NCBI RefSeq assembly: GCF_012395255.1 | Contig: NZ_JAAZQD010000001.1 | Span: forward strand, 310,001 to 374,000 | Direction: 5' to 3' | Length of the DNA stretch: 64,000 nucleotides | Source: Oleiagrimonas citrea | Lineage (GTDB): Bacteria; Pseudomonadota; Gammaproteobacteria; Xanthomonadales; Rhodanobacteraceae | Shown here: positions 16,706 through 25,633 of the stretch, piece after piece | Position numbering within the stretch: position 1 is the first letter of the stretch | Layout of the letters: the number at the start of each line of letters is the position of its first letter | Notes under the pieces: model-generated | The model's input: the letters and a program-made list of their open reading frames with translations, nothing else | What the model was told of the DNA's origin: nothing | Database searches by the model: none | Translations under genes and position numbers: made by a program

Positions 16706-17237
16706 AGACACCTTTTTCCCGGTCCAGTGCTTGAATCGAGCCTGCCTTGATCATTTCGTCAGAGAGCACCTTTGCCGCGCGTACCTGATCGACCGTCATT
16801 TCCATCGAGATCAGGTTGTATCTGTATTCCTCATACTTCTTGTTCTGTCGAACGGCGAGGTTCATCAGTGCGCACGCCTTGACGTAATCGACCTGAAGAC
16901 CGCCAAGACCACTTGCATACATCGTCCCCAGATTGAATTCGGCTTCCGCATTGCCTTGGGCGGCCGCTTTGCGGGTCCAGAAAACCGCCTTGGCATAATT
17001 CACGGGCACGCCTTGTCCGTATCCGTAAAGATTCCCGAGGGCTAGTTGTGCCTCCTCGCTACCGGAATTGGCCTCAGCCTCCAGCAGCTTCAACGACGCA
17101 CCATCACCCTTTCGAGCCAACCCCGCCAGTGTATCTATCGAGACTATTGACCTCGGAACCGCTGACCTAACTGGCGTAGCCGTAACCATAAGGCCAAAAA
17201 GGATAGTCAATATTAAGAGAAATATTTTATATGTCAT
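16704..17237 (-). CDS. Sel1-repeat secreted protein
   Basis: A 177-residue protein with a signal peptide (IFLLILTILFGLMVTATPVRSA) and at least two Sel1-like repeats: EAQLALGNLYGYGQGVPVNY with AKAVFWTRKAAAQG, then AEAEFNLGTMYASGLGGLQV. Such alpha-solenoid repeats bind other proteins and are common in periplasmic or secreted bacterial proteins. GGGAT before the ATG at 17237 may be its ribosome site. It stands alone between repeat motifs; the partner is unknown. Confidence 0.8.
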   Translation of the reverse strand: MTYKIFLLILTILFGLMVTATPVRSAVPRSIVSIDTLAGLARKGDGASLKLLEAEANSGSEEAQLALGNLYGYGQGVPVNYAKAVFWTRKAAAQGNAEAEFNLGTMYASGLGGLQVDYVKACALMNLAVRQNKKYEEYRYNLISMEMTVDQVRAAKVLSDEMIKAGSIQALDREKGV

Positions 17238-17287
17238 TGAGATCCCATAAATTTACCCAGATAACTCTTGATCAGCACGGGAAGAAT

Positions 17288-17312
17288 GAATTAATTCCCT
17301 CCACCCCTATTC
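17288..17312 (+). repeat. Short repeat family D copy 1
   Basis: GAATTAATTCCCTCC followed by a CCCCTATTC-like tail; copies at 17765 and 17819. Confidence 0.65.
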
Positions 17313-17318
17313 CGTCAG

Positions 17319-17352
17319 ATTCAAACGGACGTATATGTATCTGGAACCGTTT
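17319..17352 (+). repeat. REP-like element, family C copy 5
   Basis: ATTCAAACGGACGTATATGT followed by ATCTGGAACCGTTT; the ends AAACGG and CCGTTT form an inverted pair. Confidence 0.6.
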
Positions 17353-17389
17353 ATGTGTACCTACTAAGGGACTCCGACCCAGTTAGTTG

Positions 17390-17412
17390 AAAATTGTCCC
17401 TGACACCGTTTT
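17390..17412 (+). repeat. REP-like motif, family A copy 6
   Basis: Exact AAATTGTCCCTGACACC followed by GTTTTT, 44 bases beyond the stop of the next minus-strand gene. Confidence 0.8.
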
Positions 17413-17455
17413 TACCGACACCCTTTTTCTTTTTTTCGCCGTCGGGAGTGTTTGC

Positions 17456-17704
17456 TTACGGCTCACCAAAGCGTTTCCAAATACCGCGAATGGTGAAGAA
17501 CACAGCCGGAAACCATATAAGACCAAATAGTCCGAAGTAGCTACTGCAACCAAAACCACCCACATGCCCGTAGTTACAAGGCACGTTATCGTTGCCCAGC
17601 ATCGGTATCCCGTAGCGCACGAAGGTGACCGCCGCCACAATTAACACCAGTGCCAAGGACAGAAAAAATTTCAAGGGTCTACGGATTCGCCTGATCTTAT
17701 GCAT
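17456..17704 (-). CDS. Small membrane protein, unknown function
   Basis: An 82-residue protein with a basic N-terminus (MHKIRRIRRPLK) and two hydrophobic segments, about residues 13-33 and 57-72, separated by a short loop with two cysteines (VPCNYGHVGGFGCSS), so a small double-spanning inner-membrane protein with the loop probably periplasmic. No family recognised. No strong ribosome site is visible before the ATG. Its isolated position between family A motifs and its A/T-richer composition suggest it is accessory. Confidence 0.5.
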   Translation of the reverse strand: MHKIRRIRRPLKFFLSLALVLIVAAVTFVRYGIPMLGNDNVPCNYGHVGGFGCSSYFGLFGLIWFPAVFFTIRGIWKRFGEP

Positions 17705-17764
17705 GCCAAAAAATCATCCAACATTGACCCGGAACACCAGAACGGGGCAACTTCATTCCGAAGA

Positions 17765-17790
17765 GAATTAATTCCCTCCGTCCCCTATTC
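17765..17790 (+). repeat. Short repeat family D copy 2
   Basis: GAATTAATTCCCTCC followed by GTCCCCTATTC. Confidence 0.65.
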
Positions 17791-17818
17791 GCTGAAATGC
17801 ACATCCTCCGCGCGAGTA

Positions 17819-17844
17819 GAATTAATTCCCTCCGCCCCCTTTTT
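17819..17844 (+). repeat. Short repeat family D copy 3
   Basis: GAATTAATTCCCTCC followed by GCCCCCTTTT, six bases before family A copy 7. Confidence 0.65.
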
Positions 17845-17849
17845 GCCCA

Positions 17850-17873
17850 GAAATTGTCCCTGACACCGTTTTT
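17850..17873 (+). repeat. REP-like motif, family A copy 7
   Basis: Exact AAATTGTCCCTGACACC followed by GTTTTT, 38 bases beyond the stop of the next gene. Confidence 0.8.
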
Positions 17874-17910
17874 CACTTCCCTACACCCCCTTTTGCGTCC
17901 TTTTCACGAT

Positions 17911-18378
17911 TTAGTCAGCATCAATTTCAATGCCCTCACGGCGCGCGAAATCTCGCATTTCACGATATTCACGGATGAATATTGATACAACCCCCCCCCT
18001 TTCCTCCTTGTCACATGCTTGAAGCATCTTATCGATGTTTTCGACTCGTTCTTTGATGCTCGAGAAAATCATCAAATCCCTGGATCTTAGAGCATTTGAT
18101 TTCACTACAACAGCCGCCCCAAATAATGCACCAGCAAATGAATAAACAACTCCAGATATCATTCCGTTTACGATACCCACACCATCATTGAGATATGGAA
18201 AAGCAATTTTGACAACAACATCAAGTGCACCAATAGCCACAGATCCAAAGAACGCAACAAATACTCCGGCAGCAACAAATCGCCATGGCTTACCGAGCAT
18301 ACGACCACTAACCCCCGTATATGCTCCCAAAGCAAATAAAACCGCAACCAACAAGCCAAACAAAAAAAAAACAAACAT
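17911..18378 (-). CDS. Membrane protein of unknown function
   Basis: A 155-residue protein: MFVFFLFGLLVAVLFALGAY and further hydrophobic segments (PWRFVAAGVFVAFFGSVAIG and GMISGVVYSFAGALFGAAVV) make three or four membrane spans, followed by a charged C-terminal helix of about 50 residues (SIKERVENIDKMLQACDKEE). The start at 18378 was chosen because GGGGTG lies seven or eight bases upstream; an in-frame ATG at 18411 is possible. The family was not recognised. The composition is A/T-rich relative to the core genes. Confidence 0.55.
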   Translation of the reverse strand: MFVFFLFGLLVAVLFALGAYTGVSGRMLGKPWRFVAAGVFVAFFGSVAIGALDVVVKIAFPYLNDGVGIVNGMISGVVYSFAGALFGAAVVVKSNALRSRDLMIFSSIKERVENIDKMLQACDKEERGGVVSIFIREYREMRDFARREGIEIDAD

Positions 18379-18442
18379 ATTAATCACCCCCAAGAAAAAT
18401 AAATAACACATGCAAAGATTAAATTAATTAATACCAAACACA

Positions 18443-18464
18443 TAAATTGTCCCTGACACCTTTT
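18443..18464 (+). repeat. REP-like motif, family A copy 8
   Basis: Exact AAATTGTCCCTGACACC followed by TTTT, the last copy of the series. Confidence 0.8.
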
Positions 18465-18505
18465 CTCCTGGCACCGATCTCCCCGGCAGCGGGGCGACGG
18501 GCGCT

Positions 18506-18600
18506 TATGGTTCTATTGACAGGCGACGGCGAAATGGTGACACCTTTTTCGGGCACATATGGTTCTATTGACAGGGGCGAAATGATGACCCCTTATTTCT
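18506..18600 (+). repeat. Tandem direct repeat, family E (two copies)
   Basis: TATGGTTCTATTGACAGG followed by GGCGAAATG and a GTGACACC/ATGACCCC tail occurs at 18506-18550 and again at 18558-18600, the second with a four-base deletion. The tails overlap the GACACC-TTTTT sequence of family A. It lies next to the stop of the DGQHR gene. Confidence 0.7.
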
Positions 18601-18608
18601 TTTTTGTT

Positions 18609-20963
18609 TTACTCTAATCTAGAAACAAGTACCGAATGAACATTCCTTAGAAAAGTTACCTCTTCACGGTTTAGCCTCTTTTCTCGAGTGCCTTGGTGAG
18701 CCCACAAGTTTCTATGTGAATTGAACACAGACATCCACTTTAGCTTTTCTCCTTTGCTATTGAATTTACCGATACCAGCATCAATGGCGAATACCTCTTC
18801 CATTGTTGAGAAATTTTCGGCACCCTCGGGACGCTTATTCCAGTGCTTCTCGATTATCGTCTTATAATCTTTAATAAAGAACATATCGGTCCACGGAATC
18901 TCTTTTCGCCCCAAACCTTCCTTATAATTACGTTGAATTTCGTCTGAGGCCCGCTGCTCGCACTGGCTCTTTATTTCTCCTATTTCTAAATCCCAATTGT
19001 CACCATAGAGATTTTTGAGCTTTGAAATAACTTCTCGTTTTATCAAGGACTCAATATCAGTGCCTAGCCGCCTACCCTCATCCTGCAAAGCATCATCTTG
19101 CCGTTCGAGCCAATCTTTAAGTTCTTCAGGACAATAATCAGCGAACTTGATGTGGACTAGATTTTGGAATTCCCTCAACCATTTAGTCTCAACTTCACTA
19201 CCACGCATCTGAAGGAGTCTATTTTCATCCTCCTCACTCATTTTCGTTATCCCATCACATAGAGCAGTTAAATACGTCTCCAGAGCCTTAAATCGAGCAT
19301 CCGGAGATGACAACGGAGAGACCTCTCCCCGCTCCGAAAGAAACCGGTTTACGCTCCCAATTAAACTTATAAAAGCAAAAGATCCTCTATTCGAAAGAAT
19401 AAGATATTTTTCTCTTTCAAATATCATAGGATAACGGTCTTCGACCAATTCATAGCATTTATTAATGAATGCTACCGCGCTCGCGCGGCACCGCCGCATT
19501 TCATGATCATTTTCGTGATTAGCGGTATCGTAGAGTCCACACTTTGACGCAGGCATCTGAAACTTATTCCCCTTAGCATGAGGAAGGAGATCAGACTTCC
19601 TAAGAGCGTCAGAAAATGGTTTAGAAGACAACAAAGCAGCATCTTCACCGATTTGAATACGTCGGTACAACGGCCCCTGCTCTGTCGAGAGACACCTAAC
19701 TATAGATGAGCGAAGTGCTTTAATTCGCGAATCTGCTCTATCTGCCGACCAATATAAATCTTCTTCCAAAGTTAAGCGCAGCGTTGCGCTAACTGACTTT
19801 TGATTTTCATTGATATCCATGAAGATCTTGAGCTGCTCCGATGGATCAAGATCCTTGAACGCAACCACGGGAATCGTGTTTGATTCTTTTCGCAGAGAGT
19901 TGGCGTATCCGTATAAACGATGCTGCCCGTCAATAATATATGCTATGGCGTAAGCATTAGGTATCTTGAGATAACCAACTCTAGAACGAGTATCTTCTCC
20001 TCGGCTGTCAGCTTCGAACTTTAATTTGCTACGCCTCTGATTAAAATTAATAATTATAGAATTAGGAAAATAACCGCCACCATCGATGAATTTTGTGATT
20101 CCCTTTAGTCTACTCGGCACCAGAAGCCTTTGGTATGTTGGCATTTCTGATTCGTTGGCCTCGGTTCTATGTAAAATAAAACCCATTCGCAAGAGCAGGT
20201 TTGGCTCAAGCGAAAACATATAATAGACCCGATTTCCCATTTTACCCTCGACGGCGGGCACCTCAATTGGGCTTCTGCTTATCGAGTCACCTCGAAATAG
20301 AAGCCCATTCCACTGATAAAATGCTGCATTTTTATATTTTTTAAGTAGACTATCAACGTATGCATAGGTGTTGTCATTGTAATGAAATACATTATTCTTA
20401 ACCAATCTCTTTATATCTTCGCTCTGACTATCCACTCTCAGATTTCTTGTCGCAAAGATAAACTTAAACCGAACCCCCCTATGAAAAATTTCATCCAATG
20501 ATTTCCTGAATCCACCCATGCGTCGTACTAACGCATCAAACTCTTCTTTGTAAGATTTAGGACGTTTAGATTTAATAGATGACTTACACTCGACAAGAAG
20601 TACGGATTCTTCGTTCGCTGCCACTATGTCAATTTGTTTCGTGTCGGCGGGGTCCTTTCCATAGGGAAGTGCGAAAGTTCTATCATAGCTTAGGCACGTA
20701 TACCCTAGATCGTAGAGCTGGCACCAAACGTCGTCTTCAAACTGCCGGTCATGCGTCTTTCTTTTTCGCAACTTTGTCTTCGTCTTAAGGGGTGTGGTGT
20801 ACTCCTCCCACCCCTGCTGGACGTAGTCGCTAACCAAGGAGTGATCTACACTCTTGAATTGAAACTCGGATTTTTTTGCTCTGTAGATTTTTTTAAGAGC
20901 AGCCTTATCAGTGATGAGCTTGCCTTTGAGGTCCTCAAGACTCATTCCGTCAAGAAAACTCAT
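18609..20963 (-). CDS. PD-(D/E)XK nuclease-like / DGQHR-domain fusion protein
   Basis: A 784-residue protein. Residues about 70-170 look like a PD-(D/E)XK nuclease: E76 in the first helix (RQFEDDVWCQL), D112 (KQIDIVAA) and the E-x-K pair E125/K127 (VLLVECKSS). Residues about 245-400 hold a DGQHR domain (YIIDGQHRLYGY, DGQHR at 345-349), the motif of DndB and related DNA-modification-linked proteins, followed by DINENQKSVSATLR. A long C-terminal helical region of unknown type completes it. GGAGGGGG before the ATG supports the start. It is 46 bases downstream of a Dam-type methylase on the same strand, so the two likely form an operon, possibly with restriction or defence function. It is A/T-rich compared with icmF, suggesting transfer. 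Confidence 0.8.
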   Translation of the reverse strand: MSFLDGMSLEDLKGKLITDKAALKKIYRAKKSEFQFKSVDHSLVSDYVQQGWEEYTTPLKTKTKLRKRKTHDRQFEDDVWCQLYDLGYTCLSYDRTFALPYGKDPADTKQIDIVAANEESVLLVECKSSIKSKRPKSYKEEFDALVRRMGGFRKSLDEIFHRGVRFKFIFATRNLRVDSQSEDIKRLVKNNVFHYNDNTYAYVDSLLKKYKNAAFYQWNGLLFRGDSISRSPIEVPAVEGKMGNRVYYMFSLEPNLLLRMGFILHRTEANESEMPTYQRLLVPSRLKGITKFIDGGGYFPNSIIINFNQRRSKLKFEADSRGEDTRSRVGYLKIPNAYAIAYIIDGQHRLYGYANSLRKESNTIPVVAFKDLDPSEQLKIFMDINENQKSVSATLRLTLEEDLYWSADRADSRIKALRSSIVRCLSTEQGPLYRRIQIGEDAALLSSKPFSDALRKSDLLPHAKGNKFQMPASKCGLYDTANHENDHEMRRCRASAVAFINKCYELVEDRYPMIFEREKYLILSNRGSFAFISLIGSVNRFLSERGEVSPLSSPDARFKALETYLTALCDGITKMSEEDENRLLQMRGSEVETKWLREFQNLVHIKFADYCPEELKDWLERQDDALQDEGRRLGTDIESLIKREVISKLKNLYGDNWDLEIGEIKSQCEQRASDEIQRNYKEGLGRKEIPWTDMFFIKDYKTIIEKHWNKRPEGAENFSTMEEVFAIDAGIGKFNSKGEKLKWMSVFNSHRNLWAHQGTREKRLNREEVTFLRNVHSVLVSRLE

Positions 20964-21009
20964 TTAACCCCCTCCATGAGTTCATTGTTGCTGAATTTCA
21001 AATAGCCAC

Positions 21010-21888
21010 TTACCAGCCGATCCGAATCAATAACTCAGACACACGCCCTCGACGTGAAGGCGAGCCCGCGAGCACGCTTGAGCGATTGACTCTCTCAAGT
21101 GACCCATACCCTTCATAAAGCTCTCGAATTGATACGTGATCAGCGTTTGTTACTGTTATCAGAGCCCCACGATTAGCGGCTGCCACCAAGCAATCTTTTA
21201 AGCGAACTTGATCCGACCAACTAAATATTTTTTCGTTATATTTTACGAAACCGTTCAAGTTATGTTTGACCGTGTAAGGCGGATCCACAAAAATGAAATC
21301 TCCCGCGACAGCCTGCTCAACAGATTTTTCGAAATCCTGACTAACGATACAAGCAGATTGAAGCAAACCAGCTACGCGCTCGAAGTTGTCGGTATCGAGA
21401 ACGACAGTTTCTTTTGTTCCTTTTGGGACGTTAAATTGCCCCTGCCGGTTTACGCGATAAAGTCCATTCCAACAAGTACGATTTAGATAGAGAAACCTCA
21501 AAGCTCGACCGACATCACTTCTCGGCCGAGAGGACCTAACCTTATAATAATAATCTGAATTATGGAATTTTTGCATTCTCGCCAAACCGCGAGCTACCGC
21601 TCTCCAGTCGTCACGTATCACTTGGTAAGCATTTATTAGCTCTAAATTCACATCCGAAAGAAGTGCTTCAGAAGGGTTTTCGGAAAAAAATACCGCACCC
21701 CCACCCAAGAATGGCTCAATGTAGCGCTTATATTTCCGAGGCACCACGCTGCAGTGCCCCGTTGTTAGCCATCTTTTTCCACCAGCCCACTTTACAAAAG
21801 GTAAGCACGCCCGCTCGACGGCTACCGTGCACTCATCCATCATTTTGTCCATTAGAGATGCTAAGTCCAAATGAGTTGAGTTCTGCAT
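21010..21888 (-). CDS. dam: Dam-type DNA adenine methyltransferase
   Basis: A 292-residue D12 class N6-adenine methyltransferase. It has the motif X start FVKWAGGKRWL (31-41), SAM motif I PFLGGGAVFF (59-68), the target-recognition region LYLNRTCWNGLYRVN (133-147) and catalytic DPPY (202-205). GATC methylation is the usual activity of the family but cannot be read directly. The first 25 residues precede the family start, and Met 16/17 is an alternative. It is the first gene of a pair with the DGQHR nuclease-like gene and starts only 15 bases after the icmF stop, so transcription from icmF could run into it. Confidence 0.9.
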   Translation of the reverse strand: MQNSTHLDLASLMDKMMDECTVAVERACLPFVKWAGGKRWLTTGHCSVVPRKYKRYIEPFLGGGAVFFSENPSEALLSDVNLELINAYQVIRDDWRAVARGLARMQKFHNSDYYYKVRSSRPRSDVGRALRFLYLNRTCWNGLYRVNRQGQFNVPKGTKETVVLDTDNFERVAGLLQSACIVSQDFEKSVEQAVAGDFIFVDPPYTVKHNLNGFVKYNEKIFSWSDQVRLKDCLVAAANRGALITVTNADHVSIRELYEGYGSLERVNRSSVLAGSPSRRGRVSELLIRIGW

Positions 21889-21903
21889 CTTAGGCAGAAA
21901 GCT

Positions 21904-24900
21904 TCACATATTCCGCCGATACTCCCCACCCACCTCATAAAGCGCATGAGAAATCTGCCCCAAACTGTTGAACTTCACAGCCTCCATCAACTCCTCAAAC
22001 ACATTCTTCCTCTCCCGAGCCGCCTTCTGCAACCTAGCCAGACTCTCAGCCCGTAGCGGATTCCGCGCCTCACCATACCGCTTCACATTGGCAATCTGCT
22101 GCGCCTTTTCGGCAGCCGTCGACCGAATCAGCTCAATCTCAGTGGCAACCTCCCCAGCATGCTCCTTCGGCAAGAAGGTGTTAACCCCAATCAACGGCAA
22201 CGAGCCATCATGCTTCTTGTGCTCGTAATACATCGATTCCTCCTGAATCTTGCCACGCTGGTACATCGTGTCCATCGCCCCCAGCACGCCCCCACGCTCG
22301 CTGATCGCCTCAAACTCCTTGTACACGGCCTCTTCCACCAGATCCGTCAGCGCATCGACAATGAAGCTCCCCTGCCACGGGTTCTCGTTGAAGTTCAGCC
22401 CCAGTTCCTTGTTGATGATCATCTGGATCGCCACCGCACGACGCACGCTTTCCTCAGTCGGCGTGGTGATGGCCTCGTCATACGCGTTCGTGTGCAGGCT
22501 GTTGCAGTTGTCGAACAGCGCGTACAGGGCCTGCAGCGTGGTGCGGATGTCGTTGAACTGGATCTCCTGGGCATGCAGCGAGCGGCCCGAGGTCTGGATG
22601 TGGTACTTGAGCATCTGGCTGCGCTTGTTGGCGCCGTAGCGCTCACGCATGGCGCGGGCCCAGATGCGGCGGGCGACGCGGCCGATGACGGTGTACTCCG
22701 GATCCATGCCGTTGCTGAAGAAGAAGCTCAGGTTGGGCGCGAAGTCGTCGATGTTCATGCCTCGGGCGAGGTAGTACTCGACGATGGTGAAGCCGTTGGA
22801 CAGCGTGAAGGCCAGCTGGCTGATCGGGTTCGCGCCGGCTTCGGCGATGTGATAGCCGGAGATCGACACCGAGTAGAAGTTGCGCACGCCGTGGTCGACG
22901 AAGTACTGCTGGATGTCGCCCATCATGCGCAGGGCGAACTCGGTGCTGAAGATGCAGGTGTTCTGCGCCTGGTCTTCCTTGAGGATGTCGGCCTGCACGG
23001 TGCCGCGCACGACTTTCAGGGTGTCTTCCTTGATCCTGGCGTAGGTCTCGGCGTCGACGACTTCGTCGCCGGACACGCCCAGCAGGCCCAGGCCCAGGCC
23101 GTCGTTGCCGTCCGGCAGGTCGCCTGAATAATGCGGGCGGCCGTGCTCGGCGTAGATTTCCTCGACCTTGTTGCGCGCGGCTTCCCAGCGGGTGCTGTCC
23201 TCGCGCAGGTACTTCTCCACGTTCTGGTCGATGGCGGTGTTCATGAACATGGCCAGGATCATCGGCGCAGGACCGTTGATGGTCATGGACACGGAGGTGG
23301 TGGGCGCGGACAGGTCGAAGCCGGAGTACAGCTTCTTCATGTCGTCCAGCGTGGCGATGGAGACGCCGGAGTTGCCGATCTTGCCGTAGATGTCCGGGCG
23401 CTCGGCCGGGTCCTCGCCGTACAGGGTGACCGAGTCGAAGGCGGTGGACAGGCGCGCGGCGGGCTGGCCGACCGACAGGTAGTGGAAGCGGCGGTTGGTG
23501 CGCTCGGGCGTGCCCTCGCCGGCGAACATGCGGATCGGGTCCTCGCCGGTGCGGCGGTACGGGTAGACGCCGCCGGTGTACGGGTAGGAACCGGGCAGGT
23601 TCTCGCGCATCAGGAATTTCAGGGTGTCGCCCCAGTCGCGGTAGGTCGGCGGCGCGACCTTCGGGATTTTCTGGTGGCTGAGCGATTCCTTGTAGTTCTC
23701 GACGCGGATGGTCTTGTCGCGAACCTTGTATTCGGTGACGTCCTCGGTGACCGACTTGTAGCGTTCCGGCCACGCGCGCAGCAGATCGACGGCCTCACTG
23801 GACAGATCCTTCAGCGCCTCGTTGTAGCGCTGGCGCAGCACCAGCAGGCTGCGGTCGACGCCGCCCTGCCCGTTCTCCTCGGTTTCCCAGTAGCTGCTTT
23901 CGTCGTCGCTGTCGCGGTGAATGTGCGCACCGGCGTTGGCGCTGACTTCGGCGGCGGGATACAGCTCCAGCGCCTCGGGCAGCGCCGGATCGCCCACTTC
24001 AGACAGCGCCTGATGCATGTACTGCGCCTTGCTGGCGGCTTCGGCCTGACGCTCGATATCCGTGTTGATACCGCGGCCCTGCTCGGCGATTTCGGCCAGG
24101 TAGCGCACGCGCTGGCCCGGAATCAGCACGGTGGCGCGCGGTTCCTTGATGGAGGTGTCCAGCGTGGGCTGGAAGTCGCAGTGCTCGGAGCCGAGACCGG
24201 ACTCGCCGAGCTTCTCGCGCAGCAGGCGGCACAGCTGGGTGAACATCCAGGTGACGCCCGGATCGTTGAACTGGCTGGCGATGGTCGGATAGACCGGCAC
24301 CTGATCGTCGGTCAGGTCGAACTTGGTGCGGTTGCGCTTCCACTGCTTGCGCACGTCGCGCAGCGCGTCCTCGGCGCCGCGGCGGTCGTACTTGTTGAGC
24401 ACGATCAGCTCGGCGAAGTCGATCATGTCGATCTTCTCCAGCTGGCTGGCCGCGCCGTAGTCGGAGGTCATCACGTACATCGGGAAATCGACCAGATCGA
24501 CGATCTCCGAGTCGGACTGGCCGATGCCGGCGGTCTCGACGATGACCAGGTCGTAGGCCTGGGCTTTGAGGAACGCGATGCAGTCGGTCAGCACCGTGTT
24601 GGTGGCGGCATGCGCCCGGCGCGTGGCCATGGAGCGCATGAACACGCGGTCCGAGCGCAGGCTGTTCATGCGGATGCGGTCGCCCAGCAGCGCGCCACCG
24701 GAGCGGCGACGGGTCGGGTCCACCGCCAGCACGGCAATGCGCATCTCGGGGAAGGCGTGCAGGAAGCGCAGCAGCAGTTCGTCGACCACGGACGACTTGC
24801 CGGCGCCGCCGGTGCCGGTCAGACCCAGCACGGGGGTGTGCTGGCCGGCCATCTGCCATTCCTTGCGCAGATGCGACAGCTCGCCTTCGGACAGCGCGCC

Positions 24901-25452
24901 GTTCTCGATCGCGGACATGATCGCGCCGACGCCGATCTCGTTGCCGGAGTCCGGCTGCGCGGTCGGGGTTTCCTCGGTCAGACGCTTGTCGCGCGCGGCC
25001 TTGGTGCGACGCATGACGTCCTCGATCATGGCCGTCAGGCCCAGATGCATGCCGTCGTTGGGGTGGTAGATGCGCTCGACGCCGTAGTCCTGCAGTTCCT
25101 TGATCTCTTCCGGCGTGATGGTGCCGCCGCCGCCGCCGAACACGCGGATGTGCGAAGCGCCGCGCTCTTTCAGCATGTCCACCATGTACTTGAAGTATTC
25201 GACATGCCCGCCCTGGTAGGACGACAGCGCGATGGCGTCGGCGTCTTCCTGCAGCGCGGCGCGCACCACGTCCTCGACCGAGCGGTTGTGGCCCAGGTGG
25301 ATCACCTCCGCGCCCTGCGCCTGGATGATGCGGCGCATGATGTTGATGGCGGCGTCGTGGCCGTCGAACAGGCTGGCGGCGGTGACGAAGCGCAGCGGGG
25401 CGGCATCGGCCTGGGCGGCGCTCGCGGGGATCTGCTGGGCGGGCGTGCTCAT
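21904..25452 (-). CDS. icmF: Fused isobutyryl-CoA mutase (IcmF, B12-dependent)
   Basis: A 1182-residue fusion that interconverts isobutyryl-CoA and n-butyryl-CoA. Order of domains: B12-binding (about 20-150, with DGHDAA at 30-35 in place of the usual D-x-H-x-x-G), MeaB/MeaI-type GTPase chaperone with the P-loop [12 protein letters not shown] near residue 210, and the large TIM-barrel mutase subunit from about residue 560 ([38 protein letters not shown]). The length matches known IcmF proteins. The ATG at 25452 follows GGAG; the longer frame to 25713 runs through the divergent promoter region and was rejected. It links valine/isobutyrate breakdown to the other acyl-CoA genes in this window. 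Confidence 0.95.
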   Translation of the reverse strand: MSTPAQQIPASAAQADAAPLRFVTAASLFDGHDAAINIMRRIIQAQGAEVIHLGHNRSVEDVVRAALQEDADAIALSSYQGGHVEYFKYMVDMLKERGASHIRVFGGGGGTITPEEIKELQDYGVERIYHPNDGMHLGLTAMIEDVMRRTKAARDKRLTEETPTAQPDSGNEIGVGAIMSAIENGALSEGELSHLRKEWQMAGQHTPVLGLTGTGGAGKSSVVDELLLRFLHAFPEMRIAVLAVDPTRRRSGGALLGDRIRMNSLRSDRVFMRSMATRRAHAATNTVLTDCIAFLKAQAYDLVIVETAGIGQSDSEIVDLVDFPMYVMTSDYGAASQLEKIDMIDFAELIVLNKYDRRGAEDALRDVRKQWKRNRTKFDLTDDQVPVYPTIASQFNDPGVTWMFTQLCRLLREKLGESGLGSEHCDFQPTLDTSIKEPRATVLIPGQRVRYLAEIAEQGRGINTDIERQAEAASKAQYMHQALSEVGDPALPEALELYPAAEVSANAGAHIHRDSDDESSYWETEENGQGGVDRSLLVLRQRYNEALKDLSSEAVDLLRAWPERYKSVTEDVTEYKVRDKTIRVENYKESLSHQKIPKVAPPTYRDWGDTLKFLMRENLPGSYPYTGGVYPYRRTGEDPIRMFAGEGTPERTNRRFHYLSVGQPAARLSTAFDSVTLYGEDPAERPDIYGKIGNSGVSIATLDDMKKLYSGFDLSAPTTSVSMTINGPAPMILAMFMNTAIDQNVEKYLREDSTRWEAARNKVEEIYAEHGRPHYSGDLPDGNDGLGLGLLGVSGDEVVDAETYARIKEDTLKVVRGTVQADILKEDQAQNTCIFSTEFALRMMGDIQQYFVDHGVRNFYSVSISGYHIAEAGANPISQLAFTLSNGFTIVEYYLARGMNIDDFAPNLSFFFSNGMDPEYTVIGRVARRIWARAMRERYGANKRSQMLKYHIQTSGRSLHAQEIQFNDIRTTLQALYALFDNCNSLHTNAYDEAITTPTEESVRRAVAIQMIINKELGLNFNENPWQGSFIVDALTDLVEEAVYKEFEAISERGGVLGAMDTMYQRGKIQEESMYYEHKKHDGSLPLIGVNTFLPKEHAGEVATEIELIRSTAAEKAQQIANVKRYGEARNPLRAESLARLQKAARERKNVFEELMEAVKFNSLGQISHALYEVGGEYRRNM

Positions 25453-25487
25453 GGGAACTCCAAGGTCAGAAAAATGCAGACCGCCAT

Positions 25488-25537
25488 TGTATCGTGCGCC
25501 ACCGATACAGCCATTTGTGCAACGCAGCATGCGTTGC
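25488..25537. promoter_or_regulatory. Candidate operators between icmF and the M48 peptidase gene
   Basis: TGTATCG and CGATACA form a perfect inverted repeat with an 8-base spacer (25488-25509), and GCAACGCA/TGCGTTGC form a second one with a 3-base spacer (25519-25537). A further CGATACAG half-site lies at 25586. Symmetry of this kind fits a dimeric repressor; the protein is unknown. Confidence 0.45.
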
Positions 25538-25633
25538 TGCGCCACGCATTCGGCCGGATGGCCAAAGGCCTGCGGCGTGCTGCTGCGATACAGTGTCGGC
25601 CTGCATGGAAGAAGCCACGGGGAGAACCGCCGC

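Noticed and set aside
13179-18378. Chromosomal integron cassette array
   Set aside because: No intI-type recombinase or attC core sites (GTTRRRY/RYYYAAC) were seen; the repeats match RAYT-associated REP sequences better.
13767-18464. CRISPR array suggested by eight copies of one short motif
   Set aside because: Spacing is irregular (about 100 to 1300 bp), one copy is inverted, genes lie between the copies, and no cas genes are present.
18609-20963. Complete Dnd/Ssp phosphorothioation or Dpd system
   Set aside because: Only a DGQHR domain is shared; no DndACDE, SspABCD or 7-deazaguanine insertion genes are in the window.
25519-25537. Terminator between icmF and the M48 gene
   Set aside because: The palindrome has a 3-base loop and no T-run, and both genes diverge from it, so an operator is more likely.
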